In this document: positions 8,179 through 17,300 of the stretch, one piece after another | Layout of the letters: every line of letters starts with the position of its first letter | How positions within the stretch are numbered: position 1 is the stretch's first letter | Made by a program: the position numbers and the translations under genes | The notes under the pieces: model-generated | The model's input: the letters and a program-made list of their open reading frames with translations, nothing else | Databases searched by the model: none | What the model was told of the DNA's origin: nothing | Assembly (NCBI GenBank): GCA_022508825.1 | Contig: JAFLUI010000013.1 | Span: 1-34,248 of the forward strand | Length of the DNA stretch: 34,248 nucleotides | From: Oscillospiraceae bacterium | GTDB taxonomy: Bacteria > Bacillota > Clostridia > Oscillospirales > Ruminococcaceae | Reading direction: 5' to 3'

Positions 8179-8426
8179 AGTAAGCGGAAGGGTGCCTCTA
8201 AATGGCTATTCCGACCGTGAACTGTCAATAAACAATAAAATAAATATCTGTACTGACTTCCGAAGTGGTTCCGGACGGGTTTGTGTGAGGGGCTGTCCTT
8301 GTGCAAATGGCTGTTTGCGGGTTTTCTGAGGAGAAAGGCTATGATAGGTTTACTATGGGATATTATGCCTGCTGTCAGTACGTCAGCAGGCTTTTTGTTA
8401 TTTCTTGGAAAGGGGAATGACTTGAT
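8179..8426 (+). promoter_or_regulatory. structured leader with internal terminator (attenuator or riboswitch candidate)
   Basis: The stretch between the promoter and the TM1266 gene holds small hairpins (CCGAA..TTCCGG near 8261-8275 and GCAAA..TTTGC near 8302-8317), an AGGAGA ribosome site at about 8329 and a full intrinsic terminator at 8367-8396. That layout is typical of transcription attenuation. I could not match it to a riboswitch class I know. The first ~140 nt would be the sensing part if one exists. Confidence 0.5.
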
Positions 8427-8448
8427 ATGGAAACAAGAGTGGCTATGA
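8341..8448 (+). CDS. possible leader peptide, 35 residues
   Basis: A short frame starts at ATG 8341, 7 bases after a good AGGAGAAA site, runs through the terminator hairpin and stops at 8448 inside the TM1266 gene (22-base overlap). The peptide begins MIGLLWDIMPAVS and has three Trp. A ribosome on it would melt the terminator, as in leader-peptide attenuation, or the ribosome site may simply be chance. No homology is known to me. Confidence 0.3.
   Translation: MIGLLWDIMPAVSTSAGFLLFLGKGNDLIWKQEWL
8367..8396 (+). terminator. intrinsic terminator inside the hyd operon leader
   Basis: GCCTGCTG (8367-8374) and CAGCAGGC (8384-8391) form a perfect 8-bp stem with a 9-nt loop, followed at once by five T. 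It stands 30 bases before the first operon gene, so it must be read through, or prevented from forming, for the operon to be expressed. Confidence 0.8.
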
Positions 8449-8672
8449 TAGGCATTATCGTGGAAAAGTCCGAAGCGGCGGAAAAGCTCAACGGTATTCT
8501 CCACGAATACAGTCAGTACATAATCGGCAGGATGGGTATACCCTACGAAAAAAAGAACGTGTCAATAATAAGCGTGGCGGTGGACGCTCCTTCGGACGTT
8601 ATAAGCGCTGTGTCCGGAAAGCTTGGAGCCATCGACGGCGTCACTGTCAAGACCATATATTCAAAAGTGTAG
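8427..8672 (+). CDS. TM1266-family iron-only hydrogenase system regulator
   Basis: 81-residue cytosolic protein with an ACT/NikR-C-like beta-alpha-beta pattern: RVAMIGIIVEKSEAAEKLN, then IIGRMGIPYEKKNVSIISVAV, then a second helix and a final strand. The size, the 'GRMG(I/L)PY' segment and the position directly before hydE match the TM1266 family, which accompanies hydE/F/G in Firmicutes and Thermotoga. It has no DNA-binding domain of its own that I can see; its ligand is unknown. It ends 10 bases before hydE, whose ribosome site overlaps its stop. Confidence 0.88.
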   Translation: METRVAMIGIIVEKSEAAEKLNGILHEYSQYIIGRMGIPYEKKNVSIISVAVDAPSDVISAVSGKLGAIDGVTVKTIYSKV

Positions 8673-8682
8673 GAGGTGTCTG

Positions 8683-9732
8683 ATGAGCAGGATAACCGAA
8701 CTTATTGACAAGCTGGAAAAAGACCGTATCCTCACGAAGGACGAGTACACCGAGATCATCAGGGGACACACTCCCGAGGACGATGAGTACCTTTTTGAAA
8801 AGGCACGGGCGGTACGTGAAAAAATATACGGCAAGGCGGTCTATATGCGTGGACTTATAGAGTTTACCAACTACTGCAAAAACGACTGCTACTACTGCGG
8901 TATTCGCCGCAGTGCCAAAAATGCGGAGCGGTACCGGCTCACGGAGGAGCAGATACTGCAGTGCTGTGAAAAGGGTCACGAGCTTGGCTTCCGTACCTTT
9001 GTACTGCAGGGCGGCGAGGACGGCTGGTACACCGACGAGCGGATAGTTGACATCGTTTCCCGCATAAAGGAAAGGTTCCCCGACTGCGCAGTGACCCTTT
9101 CAATCGGGGAAAAAAGCAGGGAGAGCTACGAAAAATACCGCAAAGCCGGCGCAGACAGGTATCTGCTCCGGCACGAAACGGCAAATAATGACCACTACAG
9201 AAAGATACACCCCCCGGAGCTTTCTCCGGAAAACCGTAAGAGGTGCCTTGCAGACCTGAAAGAGCTGGGCTTCCAGACTGGATGCGGTTTTATGGTGGGG
9301 TCGCCCCATCAGACGCCGGAGCATCTTGCGGAGGATATTCTCTACATAAGCGAGCTTCAGCCTCATATGGTGGGTATCGGTCCGTTTATCCCACACCATG
9401 ACACGCCATATGCGGAGGAGAAGTCCGGGGCTCTTGAAATGACCCTGCTTATGCTGGGACTTATCAGGCTGACCCTGCCGGATGTGCTGCTTCCGGCCAC
9501 TACCGCACTTGGTACTATCGACCCAAAGGGCAGGGAAAAGGGACTTCTTGCAGGGGCAAATGTTGTAATGCCAAACCTTTCGCCAAGGGACGTCCGCAAT
9601 AAGTATCTTTTGTATGATAACAAGATCTGTACCGGGGACGAGGCAGCGGAGTGCGTTGCCTGTCTTGGTCGCAGGGTGAGCAGCGTTGGATACCAGCTTG
9701 TCACCGACAGGGGAGATCACAAGGCTAATTAA
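8683..9732 (+). CDS. hydE: [FeFe]-hydrogenase H-cluster radical SAM maturase HydE
   Basis: Radical SAM enzyme that helps make the dithiolate-bridged diiron part of the H-cluster. 349 residues from ATG 8683, chosen because AGGAGG ends 5 bases before it and the homologous reading begins there; an in-frame upstream start would overlap the previous gene without a ribosome site. The CxxxCxxC cluster motif is in EFTNYCKNDCYYCGIRR near residues 61-68. Downstream barrel motifs (FVLQGGEDGWY, the SIGEKS strand, LRHETAN, CGFMVGSPHQTPEHL) follow HydE. Its partners are HydG and HydF of the same operon; hydG starts 16 bases later. Confidence 0.94.
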   Translation: MSRITELIDKLEKDRILTKDEYTEIIRGHTPEDDEYLFEKARAVREKIYGKAVYMRGLIEFTNYCKNDCYYCGIRRSAKNAERYRLTEEQILQCCEKGHELGFRTFVLQGGEDGWYTDERIVDIVSRIKERFPDCAVTLSIGEKSRESYEKYRKAGADRYLLRHETANNDHYRKIHPPELSPENRKRCLADLKELGFQTGCGFMVGSPHQTPEHLAEDILYISELQPHMVGIGPFIPHHDTPYAEEKSGALEMTLLMLGLIRLTLPDVLLPATTALGTIDPKGREKGLLAGANVVMPNLSPRDVRNKYLLYDNKICTGDEAAECVACLGRRVSSVGYQLVTDRGDHKAN

Positions 9733-9748
9733 TCAAGGAGGAAATATT

Positions 9749-11173
9749 ATGTATAATCCAAGTTCAAAACACGCAGAGGAATTTATCGACAACGCTGAAA
9801 TTCTGGAAACTCTTGAATACGCAGACAAAAACAAGGACAACGCCGAGCTTATCGACAGTATCATTGAAAAGGCTGAGAAAAGAAAGGGACTGTCCCACCG
9901 TGAAGCTGCTGTGCTTCTGGATTGCACTCTTGAGGACAGGAACCAGCGTATCTACGAGCTTGCACGCCAGATTAAAAAGGACTTCTACGGCAACCGTATC
10001 GTAATGTTCGCGCCGCTGTATCTGTCAAACTACTGTATAAACAGCTGTGTTTACTGTCCCTACCACCGTCAGAACGGACATATCCCACGTAAAAAGCTGA
10101 CTCAGGAGGAGATCCGTCAGGAGGTCATCGCTCTCCAGGACATGGGACACAAGCGTCTTGCTCTTGAAACAGGAGAGGATCCCATCAACAATCCTATCGA
10201 GTATGTCCTTGAAAGTATTGACACCATTTACAACATCAAGCACAAAAACGGAGCTATCCGTCGTGTCAATGTGAACATCGCCGCCACCACTGTTGAAAAC
10301 TACCGCAAGCTGAAAGACGCGGGGATAGGTACATACATTCTTTTCCAGGAGACCTACCACAAGGAAAGCTACGAGAAGCTCCATCCCGCAGGACCAAAGC
10401 ACGACTACGCATACCACACCGAGGCTATGGACAGAGCAATGGAGGGCGGCATCGACGATGTAGGTCTGGGCGTACTTTTCGGACTGGAGCTGTACCGCTA
10501 CGAGTTCGCAGGACTCCTCATGCACGCTGAGCATCTTGAAGCAGTCCACGGCGTGGGACCTCACACAATAAGCGTTCCCCGTATCAAGAAAGCGGACGAC
10601 ATCGACCCGGGTGTTTTCGACAACGGCATTGACGACGAGACCTTCGCAAAGCTCATCGCCTGCATAAGAATCGCCGTTCCTTATACAGGAATGATAATCT
10701 CTACCCGTGAGAGCGAGGCTGTCCGTGAAAAGGCTCTGAGCCTTGGTATTTCCCAGATCTCAGGCGGTTCAAGGACTTCCGTAGGCGGATATGCGGGATA
10801 CACTCCCGAGGAAAGACCTCACGACACCGAGCAGTTTGACGTTTCCGACCAGCGTTCACTGGACGAAGTCGTTCACTGGCTCATGAAGCTTGGATACATC
10901 CCCAGCTTCTGTACAGCCTGCTATCGCGAGGGCAGAACAGGCGACAGGTTCATGACTCTCTGCAAAAACGGTCAGATACAGAACTGCTGTCACCCCAATG
11001 CTCTTATGACACTTAAGGAGTACCTTATGGACTATGCGGCTCAGGATACAAGGGATATCGGCGTCAAGCTCATTGACAGCGAGATAAAGAACGTCCCCAG
11101 TGAGAAGGTACGGGCTATCGTTGTTGACAATCTGGCGAAGATCGAAAACGGAAGCCGGGACTTCAGACTGTAA
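9749..11173 (+). CDS. hydG: [FeFe]-hydrogenase H-cluster radical SAM maturase HydG
   Basis: Tyrosine-cleaving radical SAM enzyme that makes the CO and cyanide ligands of the H-cluster on an iron carrier. 474 residues, the family length, from ATG 9749 with a perfect AAGGAGG upstream. The N-terminal radical SAM motif is YCINSCVYC near 95-102. The C-terminal auxiliary-cluster Cys are in FCTACYREGRTGDRF near 388 and NCCHPNALMTLKEYL near 410, so both clusters should form. It follows hydE after 16 bases. The downstream neighbour is not hydF directly but an unrelated AT-rich gene. Confidence 0.95.
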   Translation: MYNPSSKHAEEFIDNAEILETLEYADKNKDNAELIDSIIEKAEKRKGLSHREAAVLLDCTLEDRNQRIYELARQIKKDFYGNRIVMFAPLYLSNYCINSCVYCPYHRQNGHIPRKKLTQEEIRQEVIALQDMGHKRLALETGEDPINNPIEYVLESIDTIYNIKHKNGAIRRVNVNIAATTVENYRKLKDAGIGTYILFQETYHKESYEKLHPAGPKHDYAYHTEAMDRAMEGGIDDVGLGVLFGLELYRYEFAGLLMHAEHLEAVHGVGPHTISVPRIKKADDIDPGVFDNGIDDETFAKLIACIRIAVPYTGMIISTRESEAVREKALSLGISQISGGSRTSVGGYAGYTPEERPHDTEQFDVSDQRSLDEVVHWLMKLGYIPSFCTACYREGRTGDRFMTLCKNGQIQNCCHPNALMTLKEYLMDYAAQDTRDIGVKLIDSEIKNVPSEKVRAIVVDNLAKIENGSRDFRL

Positions 11174-11198
11174 AAAAATTTAGGGGTGATATCTGCAT

Positions 11199-12044
11199 AT
11201 GTTTGAGACAGAAGAAAAAATAAGGAAGTGTATTATTACTCCGGATGGAGAGGACGAATTCCAGCTTCGGTATATTTCTGACGAAAATGTAGGACTGGTC
11301 ACCACCCGTTCGGAGAAATCGTATTTGATCCTTGACAGCATTGACTACTGGTATGACCTTATCCAGAATGGCTATCCCACTAAAAGAAAATGCAAATGCA
11401 AAAACGATTTCTTCAAGCTGTATTTTGACTATGTGCCAAGGGTTGGAACTGATGACTACAGAGCGGTGGAGCTTATTTCCTGCTGCACAGAATGCGGCAA
11501 AGAGAGAACATTTGCAGCGATCGACATTGACTATTCTCCTACTGAGCAGCTATATGAGCAGCCGATCACGTATTGCGAAAAGCCCAAAATAAAGTATAAA
11601 ACGTATTCAATAAAAGGCTATTGGAAAGAGGAAGTTTTTTATGCTCTGACAGACTTTTTATCACAGCAGCAATTATTGAGATATTGTTTTTATTGGGATA
11701 ATGGCAAGCGGATCGTGGAAAAATTTACCGCAGAGGAATTAAAGAGATTTCTGTTTGAGGAAAAGAATCGCTATCTGAGCATTTATTTTTCGTTGGCAAG
11801 TTTAGACGAGCTGTTTTCCGGGCAAATTTCGGATGATAAGGGAATTTACATTGACACAGATATCTGGCGCAAAGAGGAGATCATTAAGCTGAATTCCCCG
11901 TTTATTGTTGCGGGTTATGGTCAGTTTTACGAAATGGAATTTTGCAGTGAGTACATCGAGGCAGGGCAGGTAAAGGCAAAAAGCGAGGCTTTTTGCAGTT
12001 TGGCTCAAAAGGTTTGGGAATATAGCCGGAAAGAGCTCAAATAA
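11199..12044 (+). CDS. hypothetical protein with Cys pairs, inserted between hydG and hydF
   Basis: 281 residues, not recognised. It has a CKCK motif near 67 and CCTECGK near 97, which could form one zinc ribbon, and otherwise a mixed, aromatic-rich soluble sequence without signal peptide or membrane segment. It lies in frame with the operon direction, 25 bases after hydG and 21 before hydF, with an AGGGGTGAT ribosome site. By eye it is clearly more AT-rich than hydG and hydF and uses different codons, suggesting recent arrival by transfer. No link to H-cluster assembly is visible; it may be a cargo gene that uses the operon's promoter. Confidence 0.75.
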   Translation: MFETEEKIRKCIITPDGEDEFQLRYISDENVGLVTTRSEKSYLILDSIDYWYDLIQNGYPTKRKCKCKNDFFKLYFDYVPRVGTDDYRAVELISCCTECGKERTFAAIDIDYSPTEQLYEQPITYCEKPKIKYKTYSIKGYWKEEVFYALTDFLSQQQLLRYCFYWDNGKRIVEKFTAEELKRFLFEEKNRYLSIYFSLASLDELFSGQISDDKGIYIDTDIWRKEEIIKLNSPFIVAGYGQFYEMEFCSEYIEAGQVKAKSEAFCSLAQKVWEYSRKELK

Positions 12045-12065
12045 AACGATACAGGAGGTATTTTA

Positions 12066-13265
12066 ATGGGACTGAATGAAACACCATCGGCAAACAGAGT
12101 ACATATAGGCATTTTCGGAAAACGAAACGCCGGAAAGTCCAGCGTCATGAACGCTCTTACAAATCAGAGCATCGCAATAGTCTCCGATGTAAGGGGAACC
12201 ACTACCGACCCCGTCCTTAAGGCTATGGAGCTGCTTCCCATAGGTCCCGTGGTGATGATAGACACCCCCGGCATAGACGACGAGGGGGAGCTGGGCGCTC
12301 TCCGTGTCAAAAAAAGCTATCAGATGCTTAACAAGACCGACATTGCCGTTGTCGTCATTGACGGTGCAGAGGAAAGTCCCGAGGATATTGCACTCATCGA
12401 AAAGATAAAAAGCAAGGGGATACCCTATGCGGTGTTCCATAACAAGTCTGATCTGCTTTCTGAGGACGCGCCCCAAAAAGACGGTCACTATTACGGAAGC
12501 GCCCTGAACAATACGGGCATAGCAGAGTTAAAGGAAGCGGTCATAAAGCTTGCCGACCTTAAGGAGCCGGACAAAAAGATAGTGGGAGACCTGCTTGACC
12601 CTCTGGACACCGTGGTGCTGGTCATTCCCATAGACTCCGCCGCTCCCAAGGGAAGGCTCATCCTGCCCCAGCAGCAGACTATACGGGACATCCTTGACGC
12701 AGGGGGAATCTCCATTGTGGTAAAGGACACCGAGCTGGAGGGCACCCTTAAAAAGCTGGGCACCAAGCCAAAGCTTGTTATCACCGACAGTCAGGCGTTT
12801 GAGCAGGTCTCTGCAATTACTCCCGATGACATACTGCTCACCTCCTTCTCCATACTTTTCGCAAGACATAAGGGCATACTTGAAGCGGCGGTCAAAGGAG
12901 CAGCAGCTATCGACAGGATAAAGGACAGTGACAAGATCCTTATTTCCGAGGGCTGTACCCATCACAGACAGTGTGATGACATCGGAACGGTAAAGCTCCC
13001 CAGATGGATAAAGAAGTACACAGGCAAGGACGTGACCATCGACTTTACCTCCGGTACGGAGTTTCCCGACGATCTTAGCCCATACAGTCTGATAATACAC
13101 TGCGGAGCCTGTATGCTCAACGAAAAGGAAGTACGGTACCGCTACCGCTTCGCCGAGGAAAGCGGCGTCCCAATCACAAACTACGGGACGGCTATTGCTC
13201 ACATGAACGGTATACTTAAACGGAGCGTCAAGCCTTTTAAGGATATTTATAAGATTCTTGGATAG
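12066..13265 (+). CDS. hydF: [FeFe]-hydrogenase H-cluster maturation GTPase HydF
   Basis: Scaffold GTPase that receives the diiron subcluster from HydE/HydG and delivers it to apo-hydrogenase. 399 residues. The GTPase domain shows the P-loop GKRNAGKSSVMNAL near 18, the switch RGTTTDPV near 42, DTPG near 66 and NKSDL near 122. The C-terminal Fe-S domain shows EGCTHHRQCDD near 298 and HCGACM near 347, giving the three Cys of the HydF cluster. Start at ATG 12066 with ACAGGAGG upstream. It closes the operon: a 13-bp terminator begins 9 bases after its stop. Confidence 0.95.
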   Translation: MGLNETPSANRVHIGIFGKRNAGKSSVMNALTNQSIAIVSDVRGTTTDPVLKAMELLPIGPVVMIDTPGIDDEGELGALRVKKSYQMLNKTDIAVVVIDGAEESPEDIALIEKIKSKGIPYAVFHNKSDLLSEDAPQKDGHYYGSALNNTGIAELKEAVIKLADLKEPDKKIVGDLLDPLDTVVLVIPIDSAAPKGRLILPQQQTIRDILDAGGISIVVKDTELEGTLKKLGTKPKLVITDSQAFEQVSAITPDDILLTSFSILFARHKGILEAAVKGAAAIDRIKDSDKILISEGCTHHRQCDDIGTVKLPRWIKKYTGKDVTIDFTSGTEFPDDLSPYSLIIHCGACMLNEKEVRYRYRFAEESGVPITNYGTAIAHMNGILKRSVKPFKDIYKILG

Positions 13266-13274
13266 AAATTATTC

Positions 13275-13311
13275 AGACCGTCTCATTTATTTTGAATGAG
13301 ACGGTCTTTTT
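13275..13311 (+). terminator. intrinsic terminator of the hyd operon
   Basis: A perfect 13-bp stem, AGACCGTCTCATT (13275-13287) with AATGAGACGGTCT (13295-13307), a 7-nt loop and a T-run to 13311. It separates the operon from the converging minus-strand genes. Confidence 0.9.
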
Positions 13312-13326
13312 GTGTTGGTGTGCTTT

Positions 13327-13716
13327 TTAAAATTCATTTGTAACTGATATCCAGTCAAAGTTGTTGTACAGGTGCTTCGTGTGTAAAAATTCCAAAAATA
13401 TTCTTTTAATGGAAGCACAATTTATTAGATTGTTACGGTCGGCGGTAACAGTATAACCGGCATTTATCTGAACAGTTTTTCCGTCGGGCATATCTTTATT
13501 TTTAGCCCGGAAGTGTTCAAAGCTGTCAGATGATGAATACATCCGTATCTCAACGATACCGTAGTATTTGCTGCAAAGAGTCTGAACATACGACCCAGTC
13601 TGTTTATCTTCAAGAATCACAGGCACAAATGATGACTGCAATCTGTCAAATAAGGATATTATGTCATCTTCATTTGCCGACCGTGTTATTGTTTCATTGT
13701 TTTTTATCAATATCAT
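13327..13716 (-). CDS. hypothetical protein
   Basis: 129 residues, not recognised. It is soluble, with no signal peptide, membrane helix or metal motif. The ATG at 13716 has a strong AGAGGAG 7 bases before it, so it is very likely translated. Its start overlaps the end of the upstream minus-strand gene by 23 bases, indicating a two-gene unit with translational coupling. Base composition is AT-rich compared with hydF. Small, AT-rich, family-less pairs like this often are immunity or accessory genes, but nothing in the sequence shows that here. Confidence 0.72.
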   Translation of the reverse strand: MILIKNNETITRSANEDDIISLFDRLQSSFVPVILEDKQTGSYVQTLCSKYYGIVEIRMYSSSDSFEHFRAKNKDMPDGKTVQINAGYTVTADRNNLINCASIKRIFLEFLHTKHLYNNFDWISVTNEF

Positions 13717-14335
13717 TGGAAAGCTCCTCTATGATCTTATTTGCAATAATGATACATTCGCTTTTGGTTGGACTGCCAAAATGTCCCTCCGGCATTTCGG
13801 ATAAAATTTTTATAGCCTCTGAGTAATTTCCGGCGAGAATATTTATTGCGGATCTATGAAATTTATTGTTCAGGGAAAATGCTATCTCCTTGTTATCCGT
13901 AACTCCTTTATAGAAGTCCGATGCACTTGTATATTTATTTATGAGCGGAACGGCATACTTGTCAAAATGATATATCACATCATATGCCACATCTTCAATA
14001 ATCGCCGCGGGATCAATATAGCTTTCATAATGAACACCGGGGGACATCAGATTTCCCAGCTGACAGCCTCCTGTCATATATCCTTTTCTGTACATATTTC
14101 CGGCGATACGGCGGACGATTGCTTCTGTATCGTCAAGATAATATCTGAGGTTATATGTAAGAAAGTCGCAGTTATATTTTTGTGAGCTGTTTACAATGAT
14201 CTCAAAGTGCCAGTATCCGTTGTCAAAGACTCTTTTGAATTGTCTGCTGCTTCTGAACTGTTTAAAATCATACTCTGACAGATGCGGTTTAAGGTGGTTA
14301 CTTAAAAGCTCATTGATTTTTTCCTTATAGATCAT
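13694..14335 (-). CDS. hypothetical protein, partner of the following gene
   Basis: 213 residues, not recognised. The protein starts MIYKEKINELLSNHL; the ATG at 14335 is preferred to one 39 bases upstream because AGAGG lies 11 bases before it and the upstream extension falls in a hairpin. The N-terminal half alternates strands and aromatic residues (RQFKRVFDNGYWHFEIIV) in a way loosely like DUF4304-type domains; this is a weak impression. It ends with an Asp/Lys tail. It sits between a terminator-like hairpin and its partner gene and is AT-rich. Confidence 0.7.
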   Translation of the reverse strand: MIYKEKINELLSNHLKPHLSEYDFKQFRSSRQFKRVFDNGYWHFEIIVNSSQKYNCDFLTYNLRYYLDDTEAIVRRIAGNMYRKGYMTGGCQLGNLMSPGVHYESYIDPAAIIEDVAYDVIYHFDKYAVPLINKYTSASDFYKGVTDNKEIAFSLNNKFHRSAINILAGNYSEAIKILSEMPEGHFGSPTKSECIIIANKIIEELSNDIDKKQ

Positions 14336-14357
14336 ATTTTTTATGCCTCTTTTTAAA

Positions 14358-14391
14358 AATGGTCTGCTGCACATTCAGGCAACAGACCATT
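14358..14391 (-). terminator. terminator-like hairpin after the repeat protein gene
   Basis: AATGGTCTGCTGC (14358-14370) faces GCAACAGACCATT (14379-14391) with one mismatch, 9 bases after the stop of the minus-strand repeat protein. On that strand it is followed by TTT then A-rich sequence, so termination may be incomplete and the two small genes beyond could receive read-through. Confidence 0.55.
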
Positions 14392-14399
14392 CTGAATTT

Positions 14400-17300
14400 T
14401 TATACCAGCTTATTGCCGCATTCCATACAGAATTTAGCGTTGGGATTTGTGATCTTGGCTCCGCACTGGTCGCAGAACTTAGGCTTGGGCTCTGCGGGAG
14501 CTTCCTCTTCAGCAGATCCCGATGCTTCAGCAGCGTGTTCGGGAGTGTGCTCAGCAGCGTGCTCAGGAACGTGCTCTGCAGCGGGGGTATCCTCTGCGGG
14601 AGCCTCAGCTGCGGGCGTCTCCTGTGCTTTCTCTTCAGGTGCAGGCTCTGCAGATGCCGCCTCCTCTGCTTCTGGAGCTGTTACAGGGATGTTCTCCTCC
14701 GGAACTGCCGGTGCTTTCTCTGCAGGAGCAGGAATCTCAGGTGCAGGCGCAGGAGCAGCAGGAGCGGGCGCGGTCATTGAAGCTGCCTGTATTGCTTTTT
14801 CCTGTACCGCATTTTCAAGCATATCCTTCATGTGCTCTGCGGAACGCTTTTCGTGGATAAAGTTTACAAGAGATGTAAGCACCTTGGCAACGTTTTCCAC
14901 AACGTCCTTTTTAAGAGCATTCGGAAGGTCGTGTGTCTCTCCGTTTCTCTCTATAGCGCTGAGAGATGAGCTCATAAGAGACTTCTTAGCCTGGAAAGAG
15001 GCTATGTCGTCTACCCTGATACGGCTCAGGACGCCGCGATGATAGGTGTACAGATATTCAGTGGTCATTGTGAAGCCGTCGTCTGAGCTGCCGCCGTCGT
15101 GAAGCAGAAGGGGAAGCTCGTATCTTCCGGCAGAAATGTATCTTTTGCTTATCTCGCCGTACTTTGCAAAGAACAGATTGGAGGTAGTGGGAACATAGAG
15201 ATGTATTGAATTGATCCCGTTGTCGTCCATCTGACCTGAAAGGTGTCTGGTGTATTCTCTTGCTTCGTTTTCCTTGAGAGCAGCAATGTGCTTGTCGATA
15301 GCGTCGATATAGCGGTCTCTGGCTTCCTCGTCAAGAGGCATATTGTTGAGACGTCTGATGATGTCCTGAGACTTCTTGACGGAGAGAGCGTCGATATTTC
15401 CGCAGAGCTCGCGGACTTCTTTATCGGCGATATCGGAAATAGCCGCTTCGATGGCGGAGATATATTTGCCCTTAAGCTCATCGGGACAGCCGTTGTCGTA
15501 CTCCTGAACGTTTATCTGTGCCTGGATAAGCTGCTCCTTGTTCAGGGAGTTTATATCGCCCACTATGGAATCAAGCTTGGTCTTATGAAGCTCCCAGATG
15601 CGGTCGTCGATCTTGTCGATGTACGCAGATATTTTTTCGGGGGTGTATCCGCCCTCGTTAAGAGCAGCTTTTACGCTTTCAGCCTTTTCAAAGTCGTAGT
15701 CGCTGATGCCTTCACAGAGCTTTTCAAGGGTCTCGTCTTCGATAATGTCCTCACGCTGGGCTGCGGCTTCCATACTCTTTCTGTAGAGCTCCTCGCCGAT
15801 ATCCTCACGCTTTTCCTCAGCAATGCGGCGGAAGTCTGATACCTCATTAGCCGACATTTCCGAAACGGTGTCTATGACCTTTACAAAGTCGGAAAGTCTG
15901 ATGCGGTCGATCTGGTCGTTGATCTTTGCTATATAACGGTCGCATACGCCGTCGTACTTGCTGTTGTCAAGGATTTCGCCCTTAAGGTCTTCAAGCTGGG
16001 GAATATCCTTATCTTCGATATCCTCGCAGAGCTTGTCAAGCTCAAGAAGTATAAGCTCCTTCTCACGCTCCTCGATCTTTTTGTAGTAGACAGCGGTAAA
16101 TTCCTTGTCGTATTTATCGTCTGCAAGCTTGGACTTAAGGTCGTCAAGCTCTGCATTATCCATGGAGAAGATGTCCTTGCACATATCGGAAAGCTCGGAG
16201 TTTGTAAGCTCAACTCTGCGCTGTACCATCTGGTTCATGTACCTCTCAACAAGCTTTGGATCGAAGTCCTTATCGGAGGATGTGATATCCTCTTTAAGCT
16301 TGTCAAGCTCTTCCTGAGACATGGAGTCGATGTCTTTGCACATATCGGAAAGCTCCTCGTTGATGAGGTCTTTCTCTCTCTGTTCCACCTTGGGGATATA
16401 TGCTGCAAGTATCTCGTCGCTGAAACGTCCGTCGGCAATGATGAGCTTCATTATTTCAAGCTGGTCGGCATTGGCAGTTTCCACGTTTTCAAATGCCTTG
16501 GCGGCTTCACGGGAGTCAAAGTTGTTGAGTGCCTCTGTGACCTTTTTGATAGCTCCGTAGGTCATGAATCTTGGGAAGCTGTCCCCTGAAAGCTTGTCAA
16601 TAAGCTCATTAAGCTGCTCTCTGCCCAGTGATTCGTAACCGTCCACAAGCTTTGCAAGACGTCTTCTGATGTTTTTCTCCTTGATCTCGGCGATCTTGTT
16701 CTTATAGTGGTTTTTGACTGTATCCTCATATCTTCCGGAGGCTACCCTGCGCATGATGCCGTCAAGCTGCTCATCACTGAGATCCTCGGAATTTTCAAGC
16801 ATAGCTTCGATCTCTGTTCTCTGTGCAGAAGAATATGCATCGTTTATCTTTGACAGGAAGGGCTTTACCACTGCTTCCGGGTAGTCGTTGCCGATGATCT
16901 TCTCTTTCAGGTCTGCGATCTCGTCAAGGCTCATTACAGAGAGCTTCAGGCAGCTCTGCTCGAGCATGGAGGTCTGGACGTTGCTCATTGCCACCTTTAT
17001 CTTGGTGATATACTTTGCCTTTGCATCATCGTCAAGGGTGGTGTTTTCTACCTGCTTAAGGAGGTCGTTCAGCTCATCCTCGTTCAGAGCGGAGAGGTCA
17101 GCGCAAAGATCCTGAACGTATGCCTCATTGCGGACTGCCATTTTCATTTCCTCGGGAGTATCGAACAGAGTCCCGTTGAAGGTGCGTCTTTCCTTGTCAA
17201 GAGTGTCTATATGCTGTTCAAGCTCCTCGATGCTCTCATGGTTGCTGAGCTCGTACTTGTCGATGACCTTTTCGAGCTGCTCCTTGAGTATGCAGGAGGC

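Noticed and set aside
8190..8230. Resemblance of the hyd leader to a TPP riboswitch (gggtgcc ... accgtgaac)
   Set aside because: The invariant CUGAGA and the downstream CUGAUCUGG-type segments are missing, so it is not a TPP aptamer.
8144..8329. 61-codon frame in the hyd leader
   Set aside because: It begins in the -35 box, before the predicted transcription start, and has no ribosome site; the region is better read as non-coding leader.
14343..15042. Long + strand frame rich in Ala/Ser/Gly
   Set aside because: It lies antisense to the Pro/Ala/Glu linker and zinc ribbon of the minus-strand repeat protein; its composition is the mirror of that low-complexity code and it has no ribosome site.
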